DNA of 64,000 bases from Rhodococcus sp. HNM0569. GTDB taxonomy: Bacteria > Actinomycetota > Actinomycetes > Mycobacteriales > Mycobacteriaceae. The position numbers were made by a program, and so were the translations under genes. The stretch's first letter is position 1, and every line of letters begins with the position of its first letter. The notes below the pieces were generated by a model. That model had not been told where the DNA came from. It saw only the letters and a list, made by a program, of their open reading frames with translations, and ran no database searches. The DNA lies in NCBI RefSeq assembly GCF_012726205.1, contig NZ_JAASAE010000010.1, forward strand, positions 1 through 64,000, in the 5' to 3' direction. Positions 38,317 through 47,759 of this stretch are shown here, one piece after another.

Positions 38317-38348
38317 TATGCTCGTGGCAAGACCCGAGAAGGAGATTC

Positions 38349-39140
38349 GTGCCGAACAGCCGGAAGAGTGCCCCGCAGGAGCAGCGTGAGCACGACGAGT
38401 TGCCCAAGTTCGTGCGGATCGCATGGGGCCTGGAACAGCCAGGGACACGCGGCCCGCGGCGAGGTGTGTCGCTCCAGCGGATCGTCGAGGCGGCGATCGA
38501 GGTGGGCGACGCCGAGGGGGCGAGCGCGCTGTCGATGGCGCGCGTGGCCAAGCAGCTCGGTATGACGACGATGTCGCTGTACCGCTACGTCGACAGCAAG
38601 GACGACCTGCTCGAACTGATCTCGGACGCCGTGGTCGGCCCGGGGCCCGATCTGGACGCACAGCCGGGCTGGCGCGCGGGACTGAGGGAGTGGGCGCGGC
38701 TCGAGCTCGAATGTATCGCCAGACACGAGTGGTGGCTCGATCTGCCGATCAGGAGTGCGCCTCTCGGCCCGAACAACCTGTCGTGGCTCGAGGCAGGGTT
38801 GCGGGTCCTCGCGCCGACCGGGCTGGCGGAGCAGGCGAAGACGGACATGGTGGTCGGACTCACGCTGTTCGTGCTGGCTCGCGCGCGACTTGCCCGCGAC
38901 GTTCGCACCGCGACGGATGAGTACGCGGCGGTGCTGCCCCGGATCCTCGACCCGGAGCGCTTTCCGCATCTACTGGCGGCCGTCGAGGCCGGCGTGTGGT
39001 CGGGATCCGACGCCGACACGGACGGAGCTCTGGGCGATGCGGATCTGCTGTTCGGGCTCGACCGTCTGCTCGACGGCTACGAGGTGTTCGTGAGCTCGTA
39101 CACCGCTGCGCGCGAGCGGGCGGGCACGGACGAGGGCTGA
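38349..39140 (+). CDS. TetR-family regulator divergent from the DrrAB-like exporter
   Basis: Encodes 263 residues. The helix-turn-helix is 'LQRIVEAAIEVGDAEG...ALSMARVAKQLGMTTMSLYRYVDSKDDLLEL', near residues 45-90. The C-terminal domain resembles TetR C-terminal families found beside ABC drug exporters. The GTG at 38349 has GAAGGAG upstream; the longer frame would start inside the operator. It probably represses the exporter and itself, with derepression by the exported compound. Confidence 0.9.
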   Translation: MPNSRKSAPQEQREHDELPKFVRIAWGLEQPGTRGPRRGVSLQRIVEAAIEVGDAEGASALSMARVAKQLGMTTMSLYRYVDSKDDLLELISDAVVGPGPDLDAQPGWRAGLREWARLELECIARHEWWLDLPIRSAPLGPNNLSWLEAGLRVLAPTGLAEQAKTDMVVGLTLFVLARARLARDVRTATDEYAAVLPRILDPERFPHLLAAVEAGVWSGSDADTDGALGDADLLFGLDRLLDGYEVFVSSYTAARERAGTDEG

Positions 39141-39180
39141 GCGGGTGCGCGCGGCACAGCGGGCCGCACGCACCGGTCGC

Positions 39181-39669
39181 TCAGACGGACAGATCGCGGC
39201 GCAGCTTCGCGACGTGGCCGGTGGCCCGCACGTTGTACTGGGCGACCTCGATCGTGCCGTTCTCGTCGACGAGGAATGTCGATCGGATGACGCCCGTGAC
39301 GGTCTTGCCGTACATCTTCTTCTCGCCGAACGCGCCCCATGCGGTGAGCGTGGCCTTTTCCGGATCGGACAGCAGTGGGAAGGTGAGCGATTCGGCGTCG
39401 CGGAACTTGGCGAGCTTCGCCGGCTTGTCGGGGGAGATGCCGACGACGTCGATCCCCGCGTCGCCGAGTTCGGCGAGGTTGTCGCGGAAGTCGCACGCCT
39501 GCTTCGTGCAGCCGGGCGTGCTCGCGGCAGGGTAGAAGTAGACGACGACCTTCCGTCCCCGATAGTCGCTCAGCGACACGGGGTTACCGTCGGCGTCGGG
39601 CAGAGTGAACTCGGGAGCGGTGTCGCCTGGGGCGAGTCGCGTGCCTGGCGTGTCTTGGTTGGCGGTCAC
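39181..39669 (-). CDS. bcp: Peroxiredoxin Bcp (thioredoxin-dependent thiol peroxidase)
   Basis: Encodes 162 residues. It reduces hydroperoxides using Cys54 (peroxidatic, in 'STPGCTKQACDF') with Cys59 placed as the resolving cysteine, as in alpha-type BCPs. The fold block 'KVVVYFYPAASTPGC' and the catalytic Arg region 'GVIRSTFLVDENG' are intact. It corresponds to Rv2521, which lies near fas and acpS in M. tuberculosis. It is convergent with the TetR gene and transcribed alone. Confidence 0.94.
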   Translation of the reverse strand: MTANQDTPGTRLAPGDTAPEFTLPDADGNPVSLSDYRGRKVVVYFYPAASTPGCTKQACDFRDNLAELGDAGIDVVGISPDKPAKLAKFRDAESLTFPLLSDPEKATLTAWGAFGEKKMYGKTVTGVIRSTFLVDENGTIEVAQYNVRATGHVAKLRRDLSV

Positions 39670-39810
39670 GGCTCCACGCTAGCCGAGCGCGCCGTCGCGG
39701 CCGAGGACGAGACTGTTCTAACGTTACGGCGACGGCACGACCCGGTAGCGTCCCGGTGAGCGGCCGATCCAGACACACGGACGACGATCCAGACGGACTA
39801 TGGAGGACAC

Positions 39811-40035
39811 GTGGCAAGGGACACCGAGAGCATCGAGCGCGAGATCGAGAACGCGCGTAACCAGCTCGCGAGCACGCTCGACGAGTTGGCGGTCCGGGCC
39901 AATCCGAAGCGTCTCGCCGAGTCCACGAAGCAGACCGTCCTCGCGAAGCTCAACGAGCCCGCTGTCAAGTACGGCGCGATCGCCGTCGCGGGCGCCGTCG
40001 CCGGACTCCTGGTCCTGCGCCGCGTGCTGCGCTGA
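39811..40035 (+). CDS. DUF3618 small membrane-anchored protein
   Basis: Encodes 74 residues. The N-terminal amphipathic helix 'IEREIENARNQLASTLDELA' is the DUF3618 signature, and a C-terminal membrane segment 'YGAIAVAGAVAGLLVLRRVLR' follows. The GTG at 39811 has GGAGG four bases upstream. Such proteins are conserved near bcp in mycobacteria (Rv2520c type). Function is unknown. Confidence 0.86.
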   Translation: MARDTESIEREIENARNQLASTLDELAVRANPKRLAESTKQTVLAKLNEPAVKYGAIAVAGAVAGLLVLRRVLR

Positions 40036-40153
40036 CGCCATCCGGCGAATGTGCGCCTGAGCGGCCGATTTGCGCGTGGGAGCGACGTTCGGCTACTGTT
40101 CTCTTCGTTGCCGACAACGAGTCCCGGACAGGGAAACCGAGTGGGTAGCCCAA

Positions 40154-40226
<73 letters not shown>

Positions 40227-40233
40227 CTCCGAA

Positions 40234-40271
40234 CACGACAGCCCCCGATCTCCGGATCGGGGGCTGTCGTG
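40234..40271 (+). terminator. Terminator hairpin after tRNA-Lys
   Basis: CACGACAGCCCCCGATC (40234-40250) and its exact complement (40255-40271) form a 17-bp stem around a TCCG loop. There is no U-tract, as is common for actinobacterial terminators. It also lies at the 3' side of the convergent four-CxxC gene and may serve both. Confidence 0.85.
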
Positions 40272-40313
40272 CTGTCAGGCGTGCTGTCGAGCCGGTGCCC
40301 GGGCACGACTCGG

Positions 40314-40736
40314 CTAGGACCTCCGCGGGGGGATGTCGGGCCACTGCGGATGATCCGGCCACAATTCCTGCATCTCGACGGTGAAATGGGCGCGCTTCAT
40401 GAGCCACGCACGCGTCTGGATGTCGCGCCACCGCTCCATGCACGTCTCGCACACCACGATCGTGGTGGCGGGGTGGTCGCGGAGGTAGAACTCGCCGACG
40501 GCGGGGCGCCTGCAGTCCGAGCACATCTCGCCGGGCCGCGTGGAGCCGCGCCTCGAGACGAGGCCGCTGGGGTCGTCGGCGATGTATGCGATGCGACTCG
40601 CGCACAGTTCGCAGACGACGCCGACGAAGATCGAGGTCTCGTCGTACAGGTGCTCGGCGGGGCGCGTGCGGCAGAGGGCGCATGGCGATTGCCGGCTCGA
40701 CAGGGCGAACTCGTCGGGAGTTCCGCCGTCACTCAC
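40314..40736 (-). CDS. Four-CxxC putative zinc-binding protein
   Basis: Encodes 140 residues from a GTG at 40736 that has GGAG at a normal distance; GTG at 40742 or a start at 40814 are alternatives. Four CxxC pairs are visible: 'PCALC', 'VCELCAS', 'MCSDC' and 'VCETCMERW'. These could hold two zinc ions in ribbon or treble-clef folds. The tail 'MQELWPDHPQWPDIPPRRS' is tryptophan- and proline-rich. I recognise no named family. It lies between tRNA-Lys and the L,D-transpeptidase, divergent from the latter. Confidence 0.65.
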   Translation of the reverse strand: MSDGGTPDEFALSSRQSPCALCRTRPAEHLYDETSIFVGVVCELCASRIAYIADDPSGLVSRRGSTRPGEMCSDCRRPAVGEFYLRDHPATTIVVCETCMERWRDIQTRAWLMKRAHFTVEMQELWPDHPQWPDIPPRRS

Positions 40737-41102
40737 GAGCACTCCGAGCGGCGGCGCACGGGCCGTGCGCTCCGGTGTCGGTGGGCATGACGCCGAGTAT
40801 GCCAGCGCGATCACCCGGGTCTGTGGCGCATTTCACGACGAAAGTACGGCCCGGGCAGTGCCGAACATGGTTCCGTCACCTGTTCGCGGCCGAGGTGCGC
40901 GCCGACCGCCACGGGCCCGGTGAGGCCCCGCGCTTCCAAACCGATATGTGAGCGTTACCGTCTCGCGTCATGGCTCGTTGGTAGCCGTGACAACCTGCTG
41001 GCATCATGGAAAGACGCGGTCACGGCCGTGTTCGGGTCTCGATCCGAGCACGACGCGCGCTGTCGCGGAAGTCGGGCTCTCGTCGGATGGAGTGGGATTG
41101 TG
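40737..41102. other. Divergent gap upstream of the L,D-transpeptidase
   Basis: These 366 bases separate the leftward four-CxxC gene from the rightward transpeptidase. I see no convincing -35/-10 pair or long dyad. The transpeptidase frame is open back to 40920, but without family-like sequence or a ribosome-binding site. The region presumably holds both promoters. Confidence 0.5.
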
Positions 41103-42350
41103 ATGGGTGTGTGGCACGCACGTACCGCGCGCGCACGGGGTCGGTTCGCGTCCGCGAAGCCCCGTCCGTGGCGGAAGCGTGCGCTCCCGATCGCGGTGGT
41201 GGCCGTCACCGCGATGCTCGCCGCGGCGTGCTCGACGGGTTCGACGAACATCGAAGGGCAGGCCCCCATCGACTCGAACCCGTTGACCGAGTTGATCAAA
41301 CCGAAGATCACTGCGAGCGCCGCCGACGGGGCGGTGGGAGTCTCGCCGGGTCAGCCGGTCACAGTCGACGTCGCCGACGGCACGCTCGCGTCGGTCACGA
41401 TGCTCACTCCCGACGGCCGCGAGGTCGCCGGCGCTCTGTCGCCGGACTCGCTGGCGTGGAACACCACCGAGCCACTGGGCTACAACCGCGAGTACCGGCT
41501 CGAAGTGCGTGCGAACGGGCTCGGTGGTCAGACCGTCGAGACGTCGAGTTTCCGCACCAGTTCGCCCGACAATGTCACGAAGCCGTATCTCCTGCCGTTC
41601 GACGGCGACGTCGTCGGTATCGGCCAGCCCGTCGCGGTGCAGTTCGACGAGTCGATCCCCAACCGTAAGGCCGCCGAGGACGCGATCACCGTCACCACCA
41701 ATCCGCCCGTCGAGGGCGCCTTCTACTGGGTGAACAACCAGGAGGTGCGCTGGCGGCCGCAGAACTACTGGGCACCGGGGACCACGGTGAACGTCGATGT
41801 CGACGTGTACGGACTCGACCTCGGTGGCGGCCTGTTCGGTCAGGAGAACAGCAAGTCGACCTTCACGATCGGCGACGCGCTGATCGCGACCGCCGACGAC
41901 GCCACCAAGCAGGTCACATTCGAACGTAACGGCCAGGTGGTCATGACCATGCCCACGTCGATGGGCAAGGACGACACCCCCACCGACAACGGCGTCTACA
42001 TCATCGGCGATCGCTTCGACCACATGATCATGGACTCGTCCACGTACGGCGTCGCGGTCAACGACCCGCAGGGCTATCGCACGCCCGTCGACTGGGCCAC
42101 CCGCATGTCCTACAGCGGTATCTTCTTCCACTCCGCACCGTGGTCGGTGGGGCAGCAGGGCTACTCGAACACCAGCCACGGGTGTCTCAACCTGAGTCCG
42201 TCCAACGCCAAGTGGGTGTACGACAACACCAAGCGCGGCGACATCGTGATCGTCAAGAACACCGTCGGCGGGACCCTGTCGGGCACCGACGGCCTGGGCG
42301 ACTGGAACATCCCCTGGGACGTCTGGAAGGCGGGAAACTCCGCCGCCTGA
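41103..42350 (+). CDS. Lipoprotein L,D-transpeptidase (LdtMt2-like)
   Basis: Encodes 415 residues. An N-terminal basic and hydrophobic signal ends in the lipobox region 'MLAAAC'. Two immunoglobulin-like domains follow (about 60-255). Next is a YkuD catalytic domain with His343 ('FFHSAPWSV') and the active-site 'SHGCLNLSP' (Cys361). It forms 3-3 cross-links in peptidoglycan. The C-terminal 'WDVWKAGN' tail is typical of the LdtMt2/LppS group (Rv2518c), which lies near bcp and orn in M. tuberculosis too. The ATG at 41103 was chosen by the signal peptide. A strong terminator follows 45 bases after the stop. Confidence 0.93.
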   Translation: MGVWHARTARARGRFASAKPRPWRKRALPIAVVAVTAMLAAACSTGSTNIEGQAPIDSNPLTELIKPKITASAADGAVGVSPGQPVTVDVADGTLASVTMLTPDGREVAGALSPDSLAWNTTEPLGYNREYRLEVRANGLGGQTVETSSFRTSSPDNVTKPYLLPFDGDVVGIGQPVAVQFDESIPNRKAAEDAITVTTNPPVEGAFYWVNNQEVRWRPQNYWAPGTTVNVDVDVYGLDLGGGLFGQENSKSTFTIGDALIATADDATKQVTFERNGQVVMTMPTSMGKDDTPTDNGVYIIGDRFDHMIMDSSTYGVAVNDPQGYRTPVDWATRMSYSGIFFHSAPWSVGQQGYSNTSHGCLNLSPSNAKWVYDNTKRGDIVIVKNTVGGTLSGTDGLGDWNIPWDVWKAGNSAA

Positions 42351-42395
42351 CGGCTCGCCGTCACGGGCGGTGCCCGCTCGGCGACCGCCCTGAAC

Positions 42396-42435
42396 GACAC
42401 TGCCCCGCCTACGTGTACGTAGGCGGGGCAGTGTC
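42396..42435. terminator. Bidirectional terminator hairpin
   Basis: GACACTGCCCCGCCTACG (42396-42413) pairs perfectly over 18 bases with 42418-42435 around a TGTA loop, followed by TCTTC. It sits between the transpeptidase and the converging tRNA-His and can terminate both. Confidence 0.88.
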
Positions 42436-42442
42436 TCTTCGG

Positions 42443-42516
42443 GGTGAGTGACGGGACTCGAACCCGCGACAGCCAGGATCACAACCTGGTGCTCTACCAA
42501 CTGAACTACACTCACC
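42443..42516 (-). tRNA. tRNA-His (anticodon GUG)
   Basis: On the minus strand the anticodon arm CCAGG-TTGTGAT-CCTGG exposes GTG. The acceptor reads G-GTGAGTG at the 5' end and CACTCAC-C at the 3' end, so the extra G(-1) and C73 that mark histidine tRNAs are encoded. CCA is not encoded. Confidence 0.96.
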
Positions 42517-42636
42517 ATCGCTCTGGCGGCCCCTGAGGAGCAACCGAAGCGTGCCAAATACTAGCCTGTTTCACCGCCGGAGTGCCAATCGGCTGGTCAC
42601 GGCGGGTTCTTTTCCTGCCGTGACATCGGGGACCGG

Positions 42637-43236
42637 CTATGCGGGGCCGAGGCCTTCGACGATCTCGGCGATCCGTTCGGTGCTCGGCCCCGGCTCGGCC
42701 ACGAACGCGGTGCGACGGTAGTACTCGAGCTCGCGGATCGACTCTTTGATGTCGGCGAGCGCCCGATGGGCGAGGCCCTTGGTCGGCTGGCCGAAGTAGA
42801 TGCGCGGGTACCAGCGGCGCGCGAGTTCCTTGATCGAGCTCACGTCGATCATCCGGTAGTGCAGGAAGGAGTCGAGTTCGGGCATGTCGCGCGCGATGAA
42901 CGCGCGGTCGGTGGCGATCGAGTTGCCGGCGAGCGGCACCGTACCGGGCGCCGACACATGCTCGCGGATGTAGGCGAGCACCTGACGCTCGGCCTCGGCG
43001 ACACTGACGGTGGACCGGCGAACCTCCTCGGTGAGCCCCGACGTGGCGTGCATCTTCTGCACGACGTCGGGCATCGCCGCGAGGGCGTCGTCGTCCGCAT
43101 GGATGACGATGTCGACTCCGTCGCCGAGCACGTTGAGGTCGCTGTCGGTGACGAGCGCCGCGATCTCCACCAGCTTGTCGGTGCCGAGGCGCAGCCCGGT
43201 CATTTCGCAATCGATCCACACAAGTTTGTCCTGCAC
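42637..43236 (-). CDS. orn: Oligoribonuclease Orn
   Basis: Encodes 199 residues. Orn degrades 2-5-mer RNAs and pGpG to mononucleotides. The DEDDh acids begin at Asp9 and Glu11 ('WIDCEMTG'). '[40 protein letters not shown]' holds the second Asp, and '[11 protein letters not shown]' the His and last Asp. The GTG at 43236 gives the family N-terminus; a GTG at 43245 would add three residues. It is divergent from the HerA-like gene, as in the Rv2510c-Rv2511 neighbourhood. Confidence 0.96.
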   Translation of the reverse strand: MQDKLVWIDCEMTGLRLGTDKLVEIAALVTDSDLNVLGDGVDIVIHADDDALAAMPDVVQKMHATSGLTEEVRRSTVSVAEAERQVLAYIREHVSAPGTVPLAGNSIATDRAFIARDMPELDSFLHYRMIDVSSIKELARRWYPRIYFGQPTKGLAHRALADIKESIRELEYYRRTAFVAEPGPSTERIAEIVEGLGPA

Positions 43237-43318
43237 GCCGATCACCCTATGCCTCGCGCCGATCCCGTTAGGCTCGCGGTAGCGGTGTGTTGCACTTCAC
43301 CGGGACGGGAGCGGGGAG

Positions 43319-44896
43319 ATGGCGAACGAGCAGGAGGAGCGTTCGGGCGTCGAGAGCGACGGCCGCGAAGCGGCCGACGGGCGGGCGGGCAGGATCGCTG
43401 CGGGCTATGCGACATCGGGCCCAGCGGTCGAGCTGGGATCGGTGGTGCTCGACGGTGCCGCGCACCCGAGCGCGCCGGTGCGCATTCCGCTCGCCACCAT
43501 GAACCGCCACGGTCTGGTCGCCGGGGCGACGGGCACCGGCAAGACCAAGACCCTGCAGGTGATTGCCGAGCAACTGAGCGCGGCAGGAGTGCCGGTCGTG
43601 ATGGCCGACGTCAAAGGCGATCTCTCGGGCCTCGCCGCAGCGGGCGGGGCGAACGAGAAGATCACCGCGCGTGCCCGCGAGACCGGCGCCGACGGCTGGT
43701 CGCCGCACGGATTCCCGGTCGAGTTCTTCTCCCTCGGCACCGCCGGGGTCGGCCTGCCGGTGCGCGCGACGATCACTGCCTTCGGTCCGATCCTCCTGTC
43801 GAAGGTCCTCGGGCTCAACGCGACTCAGGAGTCGACTCTCGGGCTCCTCTTCCACTGGGCCGATACGAAAGGACTGCCGCTGCTCGATCTGAAGGACCTG
43901 CGGTCGGTCATCGCGTATCTCACGAGCGACGACGGCAAGGCCGAGCTGAAAGGCATCGGCGGCGTGTCGACGACCACCGCGGGTGTCATCTTGCGTGCGC
44001 TCGTCAACCTCGAGGCCGAGGGCGGCGACACCTTCTTCGGCGAGCCCGAACTCGACACCGCCGACCTGATGCGCGTCGTGGACGGTCGGGGCGTGGTCAG
44101 CCTCGTGGAACTGGGCGCGCAAGCGGCCCGGCCCGCGCTGTTCTCGACGTTCCTGATGTGGCTGCTCGCAGACCTCTTCCAGGACCTACCCGAGGAGGGC
44201 GACCTCGACGCACCCAAGCTCGTGTTCGTGTTCGACGAGGCGCATCTGTTGTTCGCAGGGGCGTCGAAGGCTTTTCTCGCGCAGGTCGAGCAGACGGTCA
44301 AGCTGATCCGGTCCAAGGGTGTCGGCGTGTTCTTCTGCACGCAGCTGCCCACGGACGTCCCGGGCGCGGTGCTGTCGCAACTCGGGTGTCGCGCCCAGCA
44401 CGCGGTGCGCGCGTTCACACCGGAGGACCAGAAGGCGCTGACGAAGACCGTGCGCACCTACCCGAGTAGCGACGACTACGACCTCGACGAGGTGCTGCGC
44501 ACGATGGGCACGGGCGAAGCGGTCGTCACGGTGCTGTCCGAGGCGGGCGCGCCGACGCCCGTCGCGTGGACACGGATCCGCCCACCCTGTTCGCTCATGG
44601 ACACGCTCGGCGACGACGGGATCCGCGCCGAGGCACGCGCGAGCACGCTCGCCGCGAAGTACACCGAGACGATCGACCGCGAGTCGGCGTACGAGAAGCT
44701 CGCGCAACGCGTGACGGAACCTGCGCCCGATCAGACCACGGAGACGGAGCCGGGGGAACCGGCCGACCAGCCGGGCGTCGTCGAGCAGGTGCTCGGCAGC
44801 TCGGCGTTCAAGAGTTTCCTGCGTTCGGCCTCGTCGGCGGCGGGCCGGGAGATCAGCCGCAGCATCTTCGGCACCGGACGGCGCCGCAGGCGCTGA
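43319..44896 (+). CDS. HerA-like ATPase, DUF853 family
   Basis: Encodes 525 residues. Walker A is 'GATGTGKT' (69-76) and Walker B is 'LVFVFDEAHLLF'. The conserved 'GVGVFFCTQLPTDVPGAVLSQLG' acts as the sensor region. An acidic linker leads to a serine- and arginine-rich tail 'REISRSIFGTGRRRRR'. It matches the Rv2510c type. These FtsK/HerA-superfamily motors are predicted to act on DNA, but their function is not established. No NurA nuclease is next to it, so this is not a HerA-NurA pair. Confidence 0.88.
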   Translation: MANEQEERSGVESDGREAADGRAGRIAAGYATSGPAVELGSVVLDGAAHPSAPVRIPLATMNRHGLVAGATGTGKTKTLQVIAEQLSAAGVPVVMADVKGDLSGLAAAGGANEKITARARETGADGWSPHGFPVEFFSLGTAGVGLPVRATITAFGPILLSKVLGLNATQESTLGLLFHWADTKGLPLLDLKDLRSVIAYLTSDDGKAELKGIGGVSTTTAGVILRALVNLEAEGGDTFFGEPELDTADLMRVVDGRGVVSLVELGAQAARPALFSTFLMWLLADLFQDLPEEGDLDAPKLVFVFDEAHLLFAGASKAFLAQVEQTVKLIRSKGVGVFFCTQLPTDVPGAVLSQLGCRAQHAVRAFTPEDQKALTKTVRTYPSSDDYDLDEVLRTMGTGEAVVTVLSEAGAPTPVAWTRIRPPCSLMDTLGDDGIRAEARASTLAAKYTETIDRESAYEKLAQRVTEPAPDQTTETEPGEPADQPGVVEQVLGSSAFKSFLRSASSAAGREISRSIFGTGRRRRR

Positions 44897-44912
44897 ACCC
44901 GAGGAGGAGGTG

Positions 44913-45716
44913 TCAGCCGCCGAGCTTCTTGTAGAAGGCGCCCACGATCGGCGCGACGATCGCGCGCGGGGTGTACTGGCCTGCGGTCGACATCGCCTTG
45001 CCCACGATGCCCGGCACCACACGCATCTTGTTGGCCGCGAGTGCATCGAGCGAGAGCTTCGCGGTGTACTCGCTCGACACCCACAGCGCGTCCGGTACCA
45101 GCTTGTCGACGATCGACGCGTCGGCCGGATCGGGTGTCTGCGTGCGCACCGGCCCGGGCGCGAGCAGTGTCACGTGGACCCCGGAGCCCTTGAGCTCGCC
45201 GCGCAGCGACTCCGAGAACGTGTTGACGAACGCCTTGCTCGCGGCGTAGGTCGCGTTGTGCGGGATGGCCATGTTCCCCGCCGCCGACCCGACCATCAGG
45301 ATCGCGCCCGACCCGCGCGCCAGCATGCCCGGCAACACCGCGAGGGTGAGATCGTGCACTGCGACGGCGTTCAGTTCTACCTGCGCACGCTCGTACGCGG
45401 GATCGAGATCGGCGACCGGACCGAACGTCGCGATGCCCGCGTTGTTGCACAGCACCGACACCTCGCGCGCGGAGAGCTCGTCGACGAGCGCGGTGCGCGC
45501 GTCGCGGTCGGACAGGTCGCACGGGCGCACGTCCACCTCGACGCCGTGCGTGCGTCGCAGCGTCGCGGCGAGTTCCTCCATGACGTCGCCGCGTCGTGCG
45601 ACGAGGATCAGCGAGTGGCCGCGTGCCGCGAGCTCTGCGGCGAGGGCGGTACCGATGCCGGACGAGGCACCGGTGACGACTGCGCGGGCGTTCGGGTTCG
45701 GCTCGGGAAGAGTCAC
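44913..45716 (-). CDS. Short-chain dehydrogenase/reductase (Rv2509 type)
   Basis: Encodes 267 residues. The cofactor loop 'TGASSGIG' (15-22), 'NNAG' (91-94) and the catalytic Ser144, Tyr157 and Lys161 ('YAASK') are all present. The arginines after the second strand ('ARRGD') suggest NADP(H). The M. tuberculosis/corynebacterial relatives reduce the mycolic beta-keto precursor (CmrA, Rv2509); gene order beside the DUF853 gene supports this orthology. It converges with the ATPase gene at a 16-base gap. Confidence 0.87.
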   Translation of the reverse strand: MTLPEPNPNARAVVTGASSGIGTALAAELAARGHSLILVARRGDVMEELAATLRRTHGVEVDVRPCDLSDRDARTALVDELSAREVSVLCNNAGIATFGPVADLDPAYERAQVELNAVAVHDLTLAVLPGMLARGSGAILMVGSAAGNMAIPHNATYAASKAFVNTFSESLRGELKGSGVHVTLLAPGPVRTQTPDPADASIVDKLVPDALWVSSEYTAKLSLDALAANKMRVVPGIVGKAMSTAGQYTPRAIVAPIVGAFYKKLGG

Positions 45717-45734
45717 GGTGAGCCAGGGTAGCGG

Positions 45735-47759
45735 TCAGAGCCGGGCGGCCAGGCGGGTGCCTTGCTCGATCGCGCGCTTGGCGTCCAGCTCCGCCGCGAC
45801 GTCCGCGCCGCCGATCACGTGCACGTTCGTTCCCGAGGCCTCGAGCTCGTCGACGAGCTCGCGCACCGACTCCTGCCCGGCACACAGCACGATCGAGTCG
45901 ACTTCGAGCGTACGGCGGGTTCGGCCCTCGTCGAGGGTGACGTGCAGTCCGTCGTCGTCGATGCGGTCGTAGGCGACGCCGGTCCACTCGTGGACGCCCT
46001 TCGCTTTCAGCGCCGCGCGATGCACCCAGCCGGTGGTCTTGCCCAGGCCGACGCCGATGCGGGAAGTCTTGCGTTGCAACAGGAAAACCTCGCGCGGGGA
46101 CGGCGACGGTACCGGTGTCGTGAGACCACCGGGCGCGGATTCGTCGTCGCTGACGCCCCACTCGCGTTTCCATTCCGCGAGGTCGAGGGTCGGCGACCTG
46201 TCGGTGGTGAGGAACTCGGCGACGTCGACGCCGATGCCACCCGCGCCGATGATCGCGACCCGCGCGCCGACCGGCGCGCCGTCGCGCACCACCTGCGCGT
46301 AGGTGAGGACCTTGGCGTGGTCGACGCCCGGAATGCCCGGCACGCGTGGGGCGACGCCCGTCGCGACGACGACGTCGTCGTACTCCCGGAGGTCGGTCGC
46401 GGACGCGCGCGTCCCGAGTCGGACGTCGACGTCGAGTTCCTCCAGTTCGCGCGTGTAGTAGCGGATCGTCTCGGCGAACTCCTCCTTGCCGGGAATGCGC
46501 CGTGCGATACCGAACTGACCACCGATCTCGGCGTGCGCCTCGAAGAGTGTGACCGCGTGGCCACGGCGAGCGAGGCCCACCGCCGCGGAGAGCCCGGCAG
46601 GCCCCGCACCGACGACCGCGATGGTGCGGCTGCGACGTGTCGGCAGCAGCACGAGTTCGGTTTCGCGCCCGGCACGGGGATTGAGCAGGCACGAGACGTG
46701 CTTGTTCACGAAGGCGTGGTCGAGGCAGGCCTGGTTGCACGCGATGCACGTGTTGATGCGGTCCGGTTGCGCACGTTCGGCTTTGCGCACCCACTCCGGG
46801 TCGGCGAGCAGCGGACGTGCCATCGCGATCAGCTGCGCATCGCCGCGCGCGAGGATGTCCTCGGCGACGTCGGGGGTGTTGATGCGGTTGGCGGCAGCCA
46901 CCGGGATCGACACGTGCTGTGCGAGCTTCCCGGTGACGTCGGCGAAGGCCGCGCGGGGCACCGAGGTGACGATCGTGGGCACCCGCGACTCGTGCCAGCC
47001 GATGTCGGTGTTGATCAGGCTCGCGCCCGCGGCCTCGACCTCCCGTGCGAGCGCGACGATCTCGTCCCACGTCTGGCCGTCGGCGACGAGATCGGCCATC
47101 GAGAGGCGGAACGAGATCAGGAAGTCGGGGCCGACGGCGTCGCGCGTGCGGCGGGTGATCTCGACGGCGACGCGCCTGCGGTTCTCGGGCGACCCGCCCC
47201 ACTCGTCGCGGCGCTTGTTGGTGCGTGCGCTGAGGAACTGGTTGATCAGATAGCCTTCGCCGCCCATGATCTCGACACCGTCGTAGCCGGCTTCCTGCGC
47301 GAGTTTCGCGGATCGCACGAAGTGGCGGACGACTGAGCGGACCCCGCGGCCCGTCAGTGCACGCGGCCGAAAGGGATTGATGGGGGCTTTGATCGACGAC
47401 GCACTCACGCTCAGTGGTTGGTAGCTGTAGCGGCCGGCATGCAGGATCTGCAACGCGATCCGCCCGCCCTCGGCGTGCACAGCGCTCGTGATGCGACGGT
47501 GACGGCGTGCCTCGAAACGGTGGGTGAGTTTGGCGCCGAACGGGACCAGCCAGCCGGTGCGGTCGGGCGCGTAGCCACCGGTCACGATCAACCCGGCGCC
47601 ACCGCGCGCCCGCTCGGCGAAATACGCGGCGAGACGGTCGGTGTTCTTCGCGCGGTCTTCCAGGCCGGTGTGCATCGACCCCATGATCACGCGGTTGCGC
47701 AGTGTCGTGCCGCTGATCTCGAGCGGCTCGAGCAGGTGGGGATATGGCGAGTCGGTCAT
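45735..47759 (-). CDS. fadH: NADPH 2,4-dienoyl-CoA reductase-like flavoenzyme (FadH type)
   Basis: Encodes 674 residues. The N-terminal old-yellow-enzyme barrel (about 1-370) is followed by a 4Fe-4S site Cys338-x2-Cys341-x3-Cys345-x11-Cys357. FAD ('VVGAGPAGLSAAVGLARRGH') and NADPH ('IIGAGGIGVDVAEFL') domains come next. This is the layout of bacterial 2,4-dienoyl-CoA reductase and trimethylamine dehydrogenase-type enzymes. The ATG at 47759 overlaps the padR stop (ATGA), so it is the second gene of a PadR-controlled operon. The substrate may be an unsaturated acyl-CoA or another enone. Confidence 0.88.
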   Translation of the reverse strand: MTDSPYPHLLEPLEISGTTLRNRVIMGSMHTGLEDRAKNTDRLAAYFAERARGGAGLIVTGGYAPDRTGWLVPFGAKLTHRFEARRHRRITSAVHAEGGRIALQILHAGRYSYQPLSVSASSIKAPINPFRPRALTGRGVRSVVRHFVRSAKLAQEAGYDGVEIMGGEGYLINQFLSARTNKRRDEWGGSPENRRRVAVEITRRTRDAVGPDFLISFRLSMADLVADGQTWDEIVALAREVEAAGASLINTDIGWHESRVPTIVTSVPRAAFADVTGKLAQHVSIPVAAANRINTPDVAEDILARGDAQLIAMARPLLADPEWVRKAERAQPDRINTCIACNQACLDHAFVNKHVSCLLNPRAGRETELVLLPTRRSRTIAVVGAGPAGLSAAVGLARRGHAVTLFEAHAEIGGQFGIARRIPGKEEFAETIRYYTRELEELDVDVRLGTRASATDLREYDDVVVATGVAPRVPGIPGVDHAKVLTYAQVVRDGAPVGARVAIIGAGGIGVDVAEFLTTDRSPTLDLAEWKREWGVSDDESAPGGLTTPVPSPSPREVFLLQRKTSRIGVGLGKTTGWVHRAALKAKGVHEWTGVAYDRIDDDGLHVTLDEGRTRRTLEVDSIVLCAGQESVRELVDELEASGTNVHVIGGADVAAELDAKRAIEQGTRLAARL

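Noticed and set aside
43319-44896. HerA-like ATPase as part of a defence or HerA-NurA system
   Set aside because: Neighbours are orn and an SDR as in M. tuberculosis Rv2509-Rv2511; no nuclease or Sir2-type partner is present.
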